A stretch of DNA of 64,000 nt from Sindora glabra (lineage: Eukaryota; Streptophyta; Magnoliopsida; Fabales; Fabaceae): contig CM035231.1 in assembly GCA_020226215.1 (NCBI GenBank), positions 49,628,876-49,692,875 of the forward strand, given 5' to 3'. The translations under genes and the position numbers were made by a program. Below are positions 12,990 through 27,119 of the stretch, piece after piece. The stretch's first letter is position 1; every line of letters starts with the position of its first letter. The notes below the pieces were generated by a model. The model made no database searches and was not told the origin of the DNA. It saw only the letters and a program-made list of their open reading frames with translations.

Positions 12990-14035
12990 ACTTAATTATA
13001 TTGCATTATTACTTTTAAAACGTAATCATGTCAGGCTTATCCCAATTAGGAGTTTTAGTTTGACTAAAAGTTCTACTTACACTATAACTTCCAATATTTG
13101 ACTTAATTTTTGTATGCAATCTTGTAGGTTCTCATTACTTCGACAATGATCCTAAAATCCTATCTTAATGTCATAGATAATGAGTAGCACCAAGTAATAT
13201 ATTATTGTTATCTAAGTAGTGAGAATGATAGGGATTCAACATAATATTTTTCATGACTAACGTCTCATGTAGTATAGTCCCTTTTGTATGGATATCTAAA
13301 TTGAACTCAAAGTATGGGATATATCATCTTTTTTATAGTTCAATATATGTGTTTTTTGATTTCAAAGTATACTAACTTAAAATAAATGAATTGATATCAC
13401 ATATCGATTTATATGAGTATAATTATGTGTTTTGTAGTTTTATTCAATTAAAAGCCCCACAAATATCATTCTTCCTATATAGCAAAGTAACATGTCATCT
13501 AGATCATTCACATCCATCTGTATAATTTGTGGTATACTTAATCACCATCTTTTAAGCTAGCCTTATTATAGGTGACCTAGACAACATCAAATTATATGAT
13601 TTCTCATATAGGGAATTATTGTGGTTTCAAGTTAAAGGACTATATACATCATTATCAGTATGAGAATTATTTATGACAATTATATAGCGATCCATGTAGT
13701 ATTTTCATGGTGGGGGTTTGTCCATTATATTCATCCTCTAACATTTACCTATGTATTGACTTGATATCTTATATCCATAACCAATGAGAATTAGTCATCG
13801 TCCAATGTACATACTAGTCTCGATGCATCATTGCTATATCATTTTACAATAATACTCAAGTATAAATATTTAAAAATATTATTAATTATTTTAAGGACAA
13901 ATATCATATTTATTTATAATATGAAAATATAATATTAAATATAATAATTGAAATGCTTATATATATACATAAAATATAATATATACTAATATGATTATTC
14001 TATGATTGGCCCTTAGAGCATACGCCAATAATCAT
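12990..14035 (+). repeat. R1 repeat, 3'-half copy
   Basis: About 1 kb is co-linear with 24490..25375. Shared landmarks in the same order are ATAGTCCCTTTTGTA, the region of GAATTATTTATGACA, and TGTATTGACTTGATATC followed by ATCCAT. Divergence is substantial. With the copies at 15665 and 23746 this defines a repeat of about 1.6 kb that looks like a long LTR; no internal coding region is attached. Confidence 0.55.
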
Positions 14036-14699
14036 TTGACTTAAATTGTTGGATGCTTGTAGGCCACCTATAATTGGAAGCCTAAGCTTACATGCATTAT
14101 AAAGAAAAAATTTACTCACAAAGTGACGATGAACTACAAGGCATGATAGATTGAATAAAGAAAAGTCTACTAAAGAAGCCCGAATGAATGATTGATAACC
14201 TATCTACTAACCTCAAGTAGAAATAAGAAGAAGATGAGTTCAAGAAAAAGGTAAAAAGTCAATATCTAATAGAGCTAGATTAAGTGTCATGATAGTTATT
14301 TCAGCCATTTGTTCTAGAAGTTTAAGATAATTGCCATCCAACCATTAGAGGATAAGCCACCAATTAACCAAGGAAAAGAGTACCGTCAAAAGTTGTAGCT
14401 AAAGGATGATGAGGGCTAGCCTCATAAGGTTTAGAATTCATTTCCATATGTATACATATTAGATTTCATTATTTTCATGTATTAAATTCCATTGATTTAA
14501 TTTTTTTTACATTATATAGGTCAATTATTGATATTCAATAATATGGAATTCGATTAGGAAAATTTTATTTTTTAAATGGACTTTTATTTTAGTTGAATTA
14601 TATTGGTGCATCATTTTTATTGCTTAGGTTACTATAAAAATAGTAGTATATTAGTAATATTAGCAGTGGATTTATAAATAACAATGCTTATTATTTTTT

Positions 14700-15069
14700 A
14701 GAAATTCCTAAATTAGTGAAAGAATTACCGATGAATCACATTTAACCTTGGAATATTCCATTGCTAACAAAGAATAATATATACATATTTTTCCCAAATT
14801 ATCCATGAAATTAGCAACAAATATTCCTTCATAAATTTAGTGATGGACCTATCTGTCGCTAATTTGCTACTTGGTTATTGGTTGTAAGTCATCTTAAGGT
14901 AATAAATTTGCTGATGAAATTAGTGACAAATATAAAAATTTATTACTAAATCAATTACTAATGCATTTTTTTAATGATGACTTTTAATCTATTGCTAAAT
15001 AAATTAATAATAGAAAAAATGAAATTAGTGACATATTTTTTGTTATCAAATGGCAAATTTTTTATAGTG
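14700..15069. mobile_element. CACTA-like element, right end only
   Basis: The sequence ends TTTTTTATAGTG at 15069, whose complement starts CACTATAAAAAA, a CACTA-superfamily terminus. The preceding 350 bp carries repeated motifs around GCTAATTT and GAAATTAGTGACA, as expected of subterminal repeats. Similar motifs at 11430..11640 may mark the other side. I found no matching left terminus or 3-bp duplication, so the element is either truncated or its left limit is unknown. Confidence 0.4.
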
Positions 15070-15664
15070 TTTTAAATGGTACAATAATTATTAATATATT
15101 CTAGAAATTTTAAAATTAAAATAAATAAAATATAAGAAGTTCATTCATGAAAAGTATTAATTTCTTAGCATCAATTTGTTAGTGTATGATTTAGAAATCA
15201 ATCATAGGATAATTGTGTTAATATAAATTTTATTTTCTCTATGAAAACATTTCAATTTATTATGTTTATTTTTTTTATCTATGTAAGATCAATGAATATG
15301 ATATATTATTCCTAGAATAGTTAATATTATTCTTAAAGGATACCTAGTCAAGTATTATTATAAATTAGGATAGCAATAATTCATTGAGAAAAATATGCAT
15401 ATTGGTTGTTAGCTAAATTTTACTCACTATGGATATGAGATACAAAGTCAACCTATAAGTACATGAGAATGCTATATGAATTGTCACATGAATGTTATAA
15501 GCTAATCTCAAAGTGACAATGATATACATAGTCTTTTAACTTGAAATCATTATAATTCCTTACATAAGGAGTTGTATACTGTGATGCTTTTAAAGTCACT
15601 TGTAATAAAGTTAGCTTAAAAAATAATGATTGAGTATACTATAAATCATGCAATGGGATGTAAG

Positions 15665-16255
15665 TGTTAGGTTTCGGATCAGCATACGTAGCAGAAAATT
15701 AAAAAAAATTTATCTAAATCCTACCAAGGATACATGCAAAAAGGCATAAATTAATGTTAGGATTTTACCTATTGTGTGCTCATGTTCTTTTTGAACAAAA
15801 CTTTGAGAAACTAAGATAAATCACAAATCAAACCCTAGCCAAAAAGTAAAACATCTCTACAGTATCCATACGGAGTTAGCAATGACTTCTCACCCTCTAC
15901 AAATTTACTAGGATACATCTCTCTCACTAGGATTAGGATTCGTGTATTTTCTTGAGTGATTTAGGATTTAATGATAGTTAATGTGCATATTTTAAAGTGC
16001 TTCCTTCAAGTTCCTTTTATAGAACTAAGGCATACCACATTCCTAGTCCTACTAGGATAATGCTTCCAAAAATTCTAATCTCACTTAATAATTATCATCT
16101 TATCCTTATCCTTATCATGAAGAGAGTGAGGAGAGATAAGACTTATCTATTAATTATCTAATATTAGATAATAACATTATCTCATAATGCATAAACATAT
16201 ATGAAAAAATATAAAAGTTAATAATGATATTTACTTAAAGTATATCTTTAGAATG
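15665..16255 (+). repeat. R1 repeat, 5'-half copy
   Basis: It begins TGTTAGGTTTC and shares GTAGCAGAAAA, the GATGACTTCTC/AATGACTTCTC region, TAGTCCTACTAGGA and the GAGAGATA..ACTTAT segment, in order, with 23746..24230. A start with TGTTAGG suits an LTR 5' end. No primer-binding site or gag-pol follows. Confidence 0.55.
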
Positions 16256-16360
16256 GTTACTATTGTGAGGGCCTACGCTATAAATGCACCATGTCCTCCA
16301 ACCTAGTCATAGAAGGTGTCAACACCCCCTTTTAATTAGGAGTTTGCAAGGCTAGCTAAG

Positions 16361-18963
16361 CACTACTCATAGAAATTGGGTTATTCAAGTGAGCATTAAG
16401 CTTAGGGGTTGGCTGGATAAATATTATGAAACTTAGATATACAATTTGTTAGCAGTCTATCTATTTTATAAAAGTGCAAAGCTGCTCCTACTACTATTAC
16501 ATAAGTTGTTGCACCTGCAAATGTTGCTCTTTCATCTATTGCAGCTTTACCATCCATCCATATTAAGTTTTCATACCACATTATTAATAATGCTCATTCT
16601 GTGATCCTTTAAATCGACTTACGAATGTCCAACTAGATAGTTCCTTGATAAGCTGAAGCATTCCCTTAAGATAACATCATATCTGACACCCTAAATGTGA
16701 TTGGGATATTTCTCAAATCCCAAAACTATTATTAGAATGTCATTCTTCCAAACTAACTCTAACTCACCCTAGGAGGCCTATTACTAAGAATGTCCTATAA
16801 CAATAAACAAAGAACAGATAATTAGATTCAACTCTCAATTGAAATGGATGTTTCAAAATCAAACATTATGTTTTATTTTAATTTTTAACATTTACAATTA
16901 TCTTTGCAATGGCTTGACTCTTAAGGTCATATGTTACTGCTACTTATTAACACTATCTTACCTCCATAACTTTACGCGTGAAATGGAAAATACCTTATTA
17001 GTGTCGATGCCCTCAACTTCAACATGTCACTTAACTAATAACTCCTTTTCCAACTTATAATAACTTCTTGAGAAAGCCTATATGGATATATATTCTTCCT
17101 TTACCTCTCTTAATTGAACTTACTTAACTTTTATTGTCCAAAGGACATTACTTTATAAGTACTAATGATATGCAAATAATACATTAAAATGAACTACATG
17201 CTGAAATGTAAAAAATTTACCTTAAAAAGCTCATCTACACATTGTTTCTAGAACTTTTTCCACAATTCTTAGTCAATGTAGTTCAATTACCAAGTTGGAT
17301 CTATTTTTATTGCAATCTTTGGATTGATATATTCCTACGTCAATGTTGTTTTATAGTCCCTCTATAAGGTTACCTCATGTGATAGTACATTTTTGCATAT
17401 CTATAAGGTGTTTGGAATATGGAAAAAACTTCACAAGAAAAAAAAAACATATATGAAAGATCAATTACATGTGTATATTTTAAAAATATAGTTTTTCATA
17501 TCATACTAAAACCTCATCCCAAATATTATCCTTTAATTTTATGGGGTTTTTTTTCTTATAAGCATAAATTATTGATACTTTGGACCATGCTAACACTATA
17601 ACATAAATAGTATATGCTGATCCATTTTTAACTCTTGGCTTTCATTTTTCATTGAATTAAATATATAATTTCTCACCGCTAGATTGTATTGCAATAATAA
17701 ATTTTCAAGTTGTAGAAGCCCTTATGTTTCTTTAAGTAGGGATAGTTACTTCACCAAAAGGATCCATATTCTAGATTTTACTAAAAAAAATTAGTGTCAA
17801 TCATATATAATGATATATAAGAAATGTTAAAGGTTGGCATTACTTAATCAAGAACAAAGTAATAGATATACGATTGGTTCTCATAACAAATGTCACACTA
17901 AATTGTATTACAAAACATCTAACTTATATGACAAGCAATTGAACTAAAATTACATCAATCATCATGCTTTACAAACTCTTCTACTAACTTAAATAATTGT
18001 GGAACAAAGTAAAATCATTGAAATATATAATATATCTTATACTTTAAAAAAAACACAATAACATGCAATAGCAAAATCAACAAGTAAAAATAGTAAAAAC
18101 ATCACTATTAAATAGAGCATATCATAAATATATATCTCGAGTGGCTAAATTGTGAAAGCATCACCAAACATAGTATATAATATAATCCTAAACTTGGCAA
18201 TGAATGAGACTATTACAATGTTAATACACACACTATCAACACACATACACACATCCTAACTAGCCAAAACCAAATTTAATCTTTTAATATCCAAAAATAC
18301 AATGAAAATGAGAGGGAAAATATACTTGAAAAATTTGTTAATGACTAAAATGAGCACAAAGCTAATTCTAATTATGGAAGAGAACATAGTGGAAGTTTGA
18401 GACTCACTAGAGAAATTTCAATGGTAAAAGTAATTATTAGAGAAATGGGTTTCAAAAAATAAAAGTAATGTGAAATAGAGGTCTAAATGAAAGTTATGTA
18501 GACAAAACATTTGTATACAATTTTCTATTTGATAACTGATATCTTAAATAAATGACATCAAATTTATGAGAAATAAATTATGAACATATTTATCAAAATA
18601 TTATTGAACTATCAATTTCTCTATTAATTTTTTGACAAATCAATGTCTTAAATTGTTTATCCTTTCAAAGATAACAGTTCACATTTACTTTTGATATCAG
18701 TTACATGAAAAATCACCATTTTAAAATCACTTCTATTTTAAACATAATTGCCCCAACCAAAACAATGTCGATTATTAACTTAACTATTATCTTAAGTTTC
18801 TCAAAAATTTCAAAAATATCATCATGTCAAAATAGATTTTTTTTATAACTATTATTTCATTAGTTTCAATAATTTTAAAAATACCACCATCTTAAGATAG
18901 ACACTAATTTATCCTTTGATTATTTTCTATCCACCAATGTAGAATTACAATTTTATAGTAGTG
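16361..18963. mobile_element. Possible CACTA-like element
   Basis: The left end CACTACTCATAGAAATTG at 16361 resembles the complement of the right end at 18963, CACTACTATAAAATTG, allowing two 1-base gaps. The 3-bp flanks are AAG and AAA, an imperfect duplication. The interior shows no recognisable transposase. This is a weak pairing that may be coincidental. Confidence 0.3.
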
Positions 18964-18969
18964 AAAGCC

Positions 18970-21900
18970 TTACAAAAAGGTATAGTGGTATTATAATTGT
19001 GAATTGCCCCTATGGCTTGATATTTGAATGAAAGAGCTCTCCTTAGAAATTATGTACAAGTTCTAGGGTAAAGATTAATCTCCATAAAAGTATATTTGTT
19101 AGAAAATATGAATACCTAAGGCTTAAAATAAATATATCTCAAGGTAGGTATGTCATACTTTTCCTTATAATGAGTTAATGAATGATAGTTAAATTATTTT
19201 TGAATTATTGATAGGTTATGCAAATTTAGGTTATTGAAATCTTCTATTTATGAATTGCACTAGAGTTTTGATAAGGATGATGAGGGTGTTGATATACTAA
19301 AATTATGGCTTGTACACTAGATTCACATACTTATTTGTGAAGGGATAGGACTGATCCTAAAAGAAAAATGATACACTTGTTAGGATAAGGCTAGAATGGT
19401 GATGCAAAAGGATTTACATTCCTACTTGTTTATTTATTTTGATATATGAATTTTATAGTTGAACCTTGTTATGAATTGCTATTTATGCATGTATGTTGCG
19501 TGGCATTAATATGACAATGAAGTTGTGAATGCTTTTTATAATCACTTTTTCATTCAATATGCTTTAAATATCACCACAGTAAAGATATTAAGGGATTCTG
19601 TTTATCCTTAATGAATCCCCATTAGCTCCATAAGACTTAATTGAATATATTTACATATTTATATGGATCATTATAATCTTTAATTTCACTTTCTTTTCAT
19701 TAGATCATATGAGCTACTAATTGAGTTTCAAGGAAAGTAATTACTTTTTTTATATTTTTTATGTAGAATTTCCCCCTTAGGTACTCAACTGCTGATCCTT
19801 CAAAGAATTGTGCCATTAAGGTATGTATTAAGATAGTTGGAGTAAGCATGCATAATGAATTTATAAATTAAATGCATAATGGACTTTGAGCACACAAATA
19901 TTCTTATCAAAGAATTGTATAACTACAAATGAGATATTGCATCAGATGTATTTAGGTGAGGCTTGTAAGCAGTCATTCATAATGACTCCTTATATCGATC
20001 ACATGTCTTTGGTTGAGTTGTGATATCATACTATGAAAATAAAATAGTTATCTCATTAATATTATAATTATAATAGTAGTAATATTTCATAAATAGTACA
20101 TACCACAAATGAGATTGAGTTTTCTACTTGCTAATATATGATGAGTGAAGAAAATGTCTAATTTATTTTCCTCTGGTTCTTTTTCTTTCTTATGAAGGTG
20201 TTCAAAAGAAACTTTGAATTAATTTTTACTTTTTGCTTCTTCATTTTAGATTGTCATTAGGGGCATATCACCTACTTTCTCTTAGATTTTCTTCTTAAAA
20301 TTTCTCATTCTTATTTTTAGGGGCAAGTTAGAGAAAAAATATTGGAGGGACTTAATTACAATTTCTTAAGGACTTCTATAACAATTAATCTTTTAATTGT
20401 GGGGGAGCCAAGTATAAGTTTTCTTTAAAAAATACAAAAAAAATGTAGGAAAAATTTTATAATTTCCTAACTTTGGTGTGACTAAAATGCAAAGGGATGC
20501 TTTGCCCTTATCTATTCTCTTCTAACCTCTCTCTCTTTACTTAATGAAAAATGAAATATAATATTTTATTTATAATATAATATTTTTGTCATATAGTAAC
20601 ACATATTATATTTATAGTTTTGTTTTTAATAATAAAAATATAATATTGGCATGCATTTAATTTTTAAGTTTTCATAGATAATAAGAAAAAAACCTATCAA
20701 TGATGTTAATTTCTTTATATCAAAATTGCAACAAAATTTTACTTTTTTAATTAAATTAACATTGTTATTGATGATGTTAATTTATTATAAAATATTTATA
20801 TCCTAAAATTTCAGTAAGAAATAGTAATTGTTTAGTTTAATTTGTATTTATCATCAAGTATATGTACATATGAACATAGTTATATACAAGATAATATATA
20901 ATTATCAAAGCAGCTCACGAATTAAAAGGGTCCAATATCATATGATCTATATTCGACTTATTCATTAAACTACATATTTCAAGTATCACTTATTTTGCTC
21001 ACAAAAGCTTAACATGGAATTAAACCTCTGATGTGGCTTAGGTTGGCTATTAACTAGTGCCGACAAGCGACATGTTTAGCTTTTTAGAATTGAATTAGAG
21101 GGGACAATAGCCACTTCCTGCAATTAAAAACTTTTACACTTTAATTTATAGGTTGGAAAGTGAGGATGAAATTCAAATTTTCTTCCTTTCATTAATTTTG
21201 GAAGCAGCTACAATGTCCTTTAAGGTTTTGTCGTCCTACTAAATTTAATAGAAGGCCCAATTATATGTCAAGTTTGCAAGATAGGGATGACCAAAGACTA
21301 AAACTTGCAAAGATGCAGCGGATGAATTACATTCATTGAAACAAATGTACGAGTGAAGTGAGTGATCACTATCAATGGAAGACAGATGATTAGGGATCGG
21401 CTAATAACAGCCTGGAAAAAAAGGTCCTAGGGATGGAGGTCATCACGACCATTTCCACAATTAAGTTAGCAAGCATTGCGGCTTGATAACAATAATATAA
21501 GGTGATATTTGATTGGTAAAATCAAATATTCTTGTAGATCTTAATATTTTCAAGCATGTGATTATTGGGAATTTAATTTCTGACAATATAATATTATTAT
21601 ATCAATTCAATTAAAAATATTATTAAAATATTACAATATAATATTTTAATTATTTTTAAAAATATTATTTAATTATAAGGAATATATTTATTATAAATTG
21701 AGTAGTTAACGGTATTAGATAATGACTAACGATAATGACTAAAAATAAATGATAATTGATAATAAATTATAGTTGACAATAATTATTAATAATAATTATT
21801 GATTAGCAGCTGTCATTAATAATAAGTGACAACTAATAATAGTAGTGGGTAATGGTCACCAACATTTTTTATGACTATGTTAACAATGAATTTTGACATA

Positions 21901-22598
21901 ATAACAACAATATAAGAGTGATCATGAAAATTCAAGGTATACCCTAGAGGTATAATAAACGGTTTTCTTGAATTAGATGATGGCACACTGTACACAGCCG
22001 GTGTAAGTGTATGATTATCAATGCAACCAACTCCAGTTGGCTAGTAGTCTCAAATTAACTGATATTAACTATGATTTTCACGACAGATGAAATGATCTTC
22101 GACCTCATATACTGTAAATTAATGAACGCGCACGACATTCAAATCATTCATTTGGACTTGCTCAGTAATATGCGGAAGATAACTGGCCTAAAGTCCTGTT
22201 ATTCGACGTTCATCACTGAGATTAAGGCTCTAGTTTGGTAAAAAATAACTTCTATACGAATATAGTTATAAAATATTAAAATAATAAAAATAATTTAAAT
22301 ATTTGATATTGAATATTAAATATAAGGAGTGTAGAGGATAACTTCTTTTTTTAAGAGGAAATTATTTTTTTCTACTATTATGTATTTAGATATTATAATT
22401 TTTTAATTACAAATTAAAAAATATACAACAATCTTTCATTTGTATATAAAAAAATAAAATTTTTCTACAAAAGAATTATCTTATAAAAAATAAACAGGAT
22501 TGAATGTAACAAACAACATTGGTTACAACTTTTTCTTAATAATAGGCTATAAGACAACAACGTAAGTGTCTTGACATGAGAAAGAAGCCCATGATGAT
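18970..22598. other. AT-rich intergenic DNA, no gene seen
   Basis: No domain or exon could be supported. Low-complexity TAA/GATAAT-rich DNA lies at about 21590..21870. A segment at about 22230..22500 has MITE-like ends (CTAGTTTGGTAAAAAATAA against the complement of TTATAAAAAATAAACAGG), but no clean target duplication was found. Confidence 0.5.
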
Positions 22599-22603
22599 AA
22601 TAT

Positions 22604-22870
22604 TGTTAGAATAAGTGACCTTCATGATCATATAAAAAAATCTTACTAAATATGTGATTAAACTTTATTAAGTATAGAGGTTAGATCATATCAAGTATGA
22701 TATTAAATTTTATTAAGTATGGAGATAAATCTAATTTATATAGTAACCATTACATATTAAATATATTTAATTATTTATTTATTAAATAAATATAACCATA
22801 ATTGTATTTCTTTACTAAATAAATATGACCTTAATCATGTAACTCCCATATTAAAAGGTAATGATGCTCA
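22604..22870 (+). repeat. Copia 3 5' LTR, first part
   Basis: It aligns with the beginning of the 3' LTR at 38902..39151 through the motif TAATGCTCAT / TGATGCTCAT. The alignment stops at about 22870, where viral sequence begins. Confidence 0.85.
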
Positions 22871-22872
22871 TA

Positions 22873-23745
22873 TGTTCAAGCCTTAGCCTTTGACCAATAT
22901 CTTGTTCAAGCCTTTGGAAAAGAACAAGTATTCACAATTCATTTTCCTAAAGAAATGGTTCCTAGATGGAAAATTGAAGGCTTCATGCATGTTCATTCTA
23001 GAGCCATCAGAGTTGCTCTTACATTTCATGGGAGAAAAGGATTGTCTATTGTTTCCAGAATAGCTATCCTTGATACCCGTTGTGATCAGTATCAACAAGC
23101 TTGTTTAGCCACCATCCAATCTACCCTTAATGTAAGAACCATCTTTATTACCATCTTCTCAAACTTCAACTTACCTCTTAAAGATCTTATCCTTCCTTCC
23201 TTTTTAAAAATACAAGTTCAAATTACTAGCTATCACATGACTCATGAAGCCTATGTATCTACTCTCCATACCCAGTTTGCCTATCACCTTTAAACCCATT
23301 CCATAGACCTTGCTTACCCAAGAGAGAATGAAGATTCTCTCTACATTACCATTGATACAAATCAAGATCCAACTTACTACTTTGTTCTAAAACAAATTTC
23401 TCAAGATGATCTCATAAAGTTACTCCCAGAGAAGTGGTTAACTAATTATGAAAAGTTTTAATATTCCAAACAACCCTTTTAGATCGTTGAACCCTCTTTT
23501 AAAACAAATAAAGATGGATTTACTGAAATTATCTTTCCAAAGCAAGCTGTTATGCAAACAAATTCAGTTGCTCAAGATCAAGCCATGATCTTTTCAAATA
23601 ATATCACCGTTCCAATTTATGCTTTTAATTCTAAAGGACAACTAATCTATGAAGCTACTATAAGCAAAGGCCATAAATGGTATGATCCAATAGCCTGCAC
23701 TTGCAAAGACTATCTTGCCTGGAGTGATGGTGAGGATGATAGATC
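22873..23745 (+). pseudogene. Viral movement-protein region (broken)
   Basis: The frame is open from the left junction to a stop at 23291..23293. It includes the caulimovirid movement-protein core (a W-K-I-E-G-F segment near 22966, then L-T-F-H-G-R-K-G, then a conserved D-T-R). The same frame continues with further stops near 23459 and 23480, each one base from a Gln codon, to G-E-D-D at about 23735. There the R1 repeat interrupts it. In viruses this protein forms tubules through plasmodesmata; here it cannot be made intact. The N-terminus is absent. Confidence 0.75.
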
Positions 23746-25375
23746 TATTAGGTTTCACATACATCATGTAATGTAGCAGAAAAGAAAATTTTCAAAATTA
23801 TATCATGTGAAACCTTCCCACAAATTAATGTGTAGGGACATAAATCAAGAATCAAAGATTACCTCTTAGAGCGTAGATCCAAATTATGAGCATAATTAGG
23901 TGATGATGCTTCTACAATATCCACACCGAGCAAATGATGACTTCTCAATCTCCATGAATCTATTAGGATTCATCTCTTACACAAAGAAGAAAGGTTTAAT
24001 ACAATTTTGTAAGGTGTTTTTGTGCAATTTTGTTGGTAGCAAATTTACTTATTTTTCACATAAAATAATGACGCCTTAATGCCCTTTTTATAAAGCTAAA
24101 GGCATGCATCTTTCTTAGTCCTACTAGGAAAATCATATCTAATTTTAATTCTACTCAACTACTAATACCTTATCTTTAATATAGTGAGAGTGAAGAGAGA
24201 TAGGGCTTATACATTAGTTATCTAATGTTACTTTAATATTAATAACTAAATATTATTAAATAATAATATTATCTCATAATATAATTATCTAATATCAAAT
24301 TATATAATTATCTTATATTACTTTAATATTAGATAGTATCACATAATATAATATAAAATATATATTACGTGAATAATATATATACATTATTACTTTGATA
24401 ATATATATATATATATAATAATAAGCCCAATTAATAAGTTTTTTAGTCTAAATAAAAATTAATTAATTACTATCTCATTCTTACTCATTTTATGTAACCC
24501 TATAAGTTCCTACTATGTTAGCAATGAATCATCATTAGACCATAGATAGTGAGCTGTATCTAGTAATATATCACTGCCACCCAACTGGTAAGAATGTTTG
24601 TGATTCGATATCCACCTAATATGTGATCAATGCTTTGCATCATAGTCCCTTTTGTAATAATATCCTAATCAAATTGGAGGTATGAAGTGTATCATCCTCG
24701 TCAATATTTAATTTATATTTCTTGATACTGAGTAAACTAACTAAAATAAATAATCAATATAACATATTTATCCAGTTGAGCATGATTATGCATTTCTAAG
24801 TTTTACTTAATCAAGGGGCTGAAGGATTTCTCTCCTTTATACAAGAGTAACAAAATCTCATCTACATCACTCACATCTCTCTACATGAATCGTGACATAT
24901 CCAATTAATGCCCTACACGTCATCCCAATTAAATGTGACATAAGATGGCATCAAAGTGTATGACCCCTCATGTAGGGAACCGTAGTGACTTCAAGTCAAA
25001 GAATTACGTGCATTGTGGTAACATGAGAATAGCTAATGACATATGACAATCTATACAGTATTCTCACAGCAGGTCAGTTCAGTACATTTGTTCACTAACA
25101 ATATACCCATGTATTGACTTGATATCATATATCCATCATTCATAATCATTAGTCATCATACATGATAGTCTCAATGTATTATTACTATTCCTTTTGCAAT
25201 AATATTCAATTATGGATATTTTAGGAATAGCAAAACTATTCCAAAAAAATTATTATATTTAAGTTAAAATTGTACAAATATTAAAACAAAAAAAAATAAA
25301 ACATAATAATTGTATTACCTAAAATAAAATGTAATATATTGTGCGTTATTACAATTATCTTATGATTAACTCCTA
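23746..25375 (+). repeat. R1 LTR-like repeat inserted in the viral copy
   Basis: About 1.6 kb that is non-viral and co-linear with the R1 halves at 15665..16255 and 12990..14035. It starts TATTAGGTTTC. The right limit is approximate, near GATTAACTCC. It has no coding content and an AT microsatellite near 24402..24420. It is best explained as a solo LTR, but no target duplication could be confirmed. Confidence 0.55.
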
Positions 25376-27090
25376 CGAAAAAGAAAAAAAGCTCCCAGTA
25401 TTCTCTACAAAAAAAATATATAAAGAAAAAGACCTTTTTGTAAATCTACTTAGAGAACCATCTGGCAATTTAACTATTATGTCAAATATAGTGCTTCTAA
25501 ATATAAATCAGTTTCAGCTTGAATGATACAGGATGATAATGGATGGAACTTGAAAAAAGATTTTCCTCCATTACAATTTGTTTCAAAACCTCAATAAACT
25601 TGTAATGATTGGAAGATTAAAGGTCAAAGTGTTCAACAACTAGATGGAATTCAAAAGATTAAATCATTAACAGTAGAACAAACTTTGAACTGACAATCTA
25701 AAAATGTTGTTTCTCAAAATAAATTATTATGCTAGATTGCTGACTCTCAACCGAAGCTTGCCAAGAAAATGAATAAGCAGCAGAATTCAACTAATGAGCT
25801 TATCACTAAGCTTGAGGCAAAAATCCATTCTCTTCACGAAGAATTAATGGCTCTTATATCTACAGGGCAATTTTCTGCAATTTCCCAAAAGGAAACTGAA
25901 ATGAGAATTCTAAAGAACCAATTGAGTTCAATGATTACTCCTTATTATTCTCCAACCTAACCTCTTAGTTCTAGCTTGCCTCCAATTGCTCATCCATTAA
26001 CCTTAACTAAAAGTCCTTACAATATTATTGCTTTCTTACCTCCAGAACTTTTAAATCTAAAACCTTTCCTACCACAGCAAAAAAACCCCAACCAAAAGAC
26101 CAAGGACATATAGCCATCTTAGAAGATAATCATCTGATGAATTTTCTTGAAAATATGACAAAAGAGGCTAATACTAAAGATGAGTTATCCTTTGAAGCAC
26201 TTCCAATTTTTATGGCAGGAGGAAAAGAACAATCAGGGGTGTATAAACAAACTGGAGAAGAAGAAATGGAGATAGGCAATAATTCCTTTATCAAAATAGA
26301 ATCTTTTCGAGAAATAGTAAAAAGTTTTACTCTTGATGATGTCCCTTCAACTCAATGGAAAGATAAATTTTTAGAGTTTCACTCATGGATAACTATTGTC
26401 CAACTAGAACAAAAATGTTCCCTTAATAAACTCTTTTGAGATTTTGCATCAAGACTCTAAGGAAGAATAAGAGATTATTAGATGAATCTTGGTGAATATC
26501 GCTAAATGATTTGTTTCAACTCTGGCACCATTGATGAATTCCTTGGAAGGCTTTATCAAGAATTTCTAGAAGCTACCTTTGACTTTAAAGCCTAAACCAA
26601 AAAAGAATTTATGCAGATGAAATGCATCTCATTCAAGAGAAAACATCTTCCGCAACACTTTAATGTTATGTTAAGGAAATATTATCAAATTCATGGGATT
26701 GATGAAGTTAGTCTCAAATATGTATTCCTTTAATCATTTTTACAACTCCTTGGAAAACAAGTTGAAGTTACATTAAAGAATCAAGGCCTTTTCATGCCAA
26801 ATGCTTCTCTTGGGACATTATATCAAGCTATTATTACAGCTCTTGGCAAGCTTTCTAAACAAAGAACTTTCTTCAAACAGTTTAATAATTTAAAGCTATG
26901 ATCAACTTGCAGTAGACCAAATTTTATTACTGGTCAGGAAAACTCTCAAAAGAAAATGGGCAAAAAGTTTAAAAAGTATAAGACTAAGGCTTGATTTTTC
27001 AAGAAAAAGAAATCTAGAGGAAAAACTTTTAGAGATAAATGCTTTATCTATGAGAAAAAAGGTCACATCATAAAAAAGTGTCCAAAATGA
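25376..27090 (+). pseudogene. Viral coat-protein / zinc-knuckle region (broken)
   Basis: Open stretches at 25769..25960 and 26137..26439 and others between them carry a lysine- and glutamate-rich, helical protein consistent with the middle of a caulimovirid polyprotein. A basic patch leads to a zinc knuckle at about 27040..27081. Its spacing is C-x2-C-x4-H-x4-C, but the second Cys is Tyr (TAT where TGT is expected). A TGA follows directly. Several frameshifts and stops lie upstream. Confidence 0.65.
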
Positions 27091-27119
27091 GCATCATAAC
27101 AAGTCGTGCTTCGATAATT

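Noticed and set aside
11590..15069. Complete CACTA element with left end at 11591 (CACTATTTTAC)
   Set aside because: The left end matches the right end only in the first bases and the flanks (ACA and TTT) do not match.
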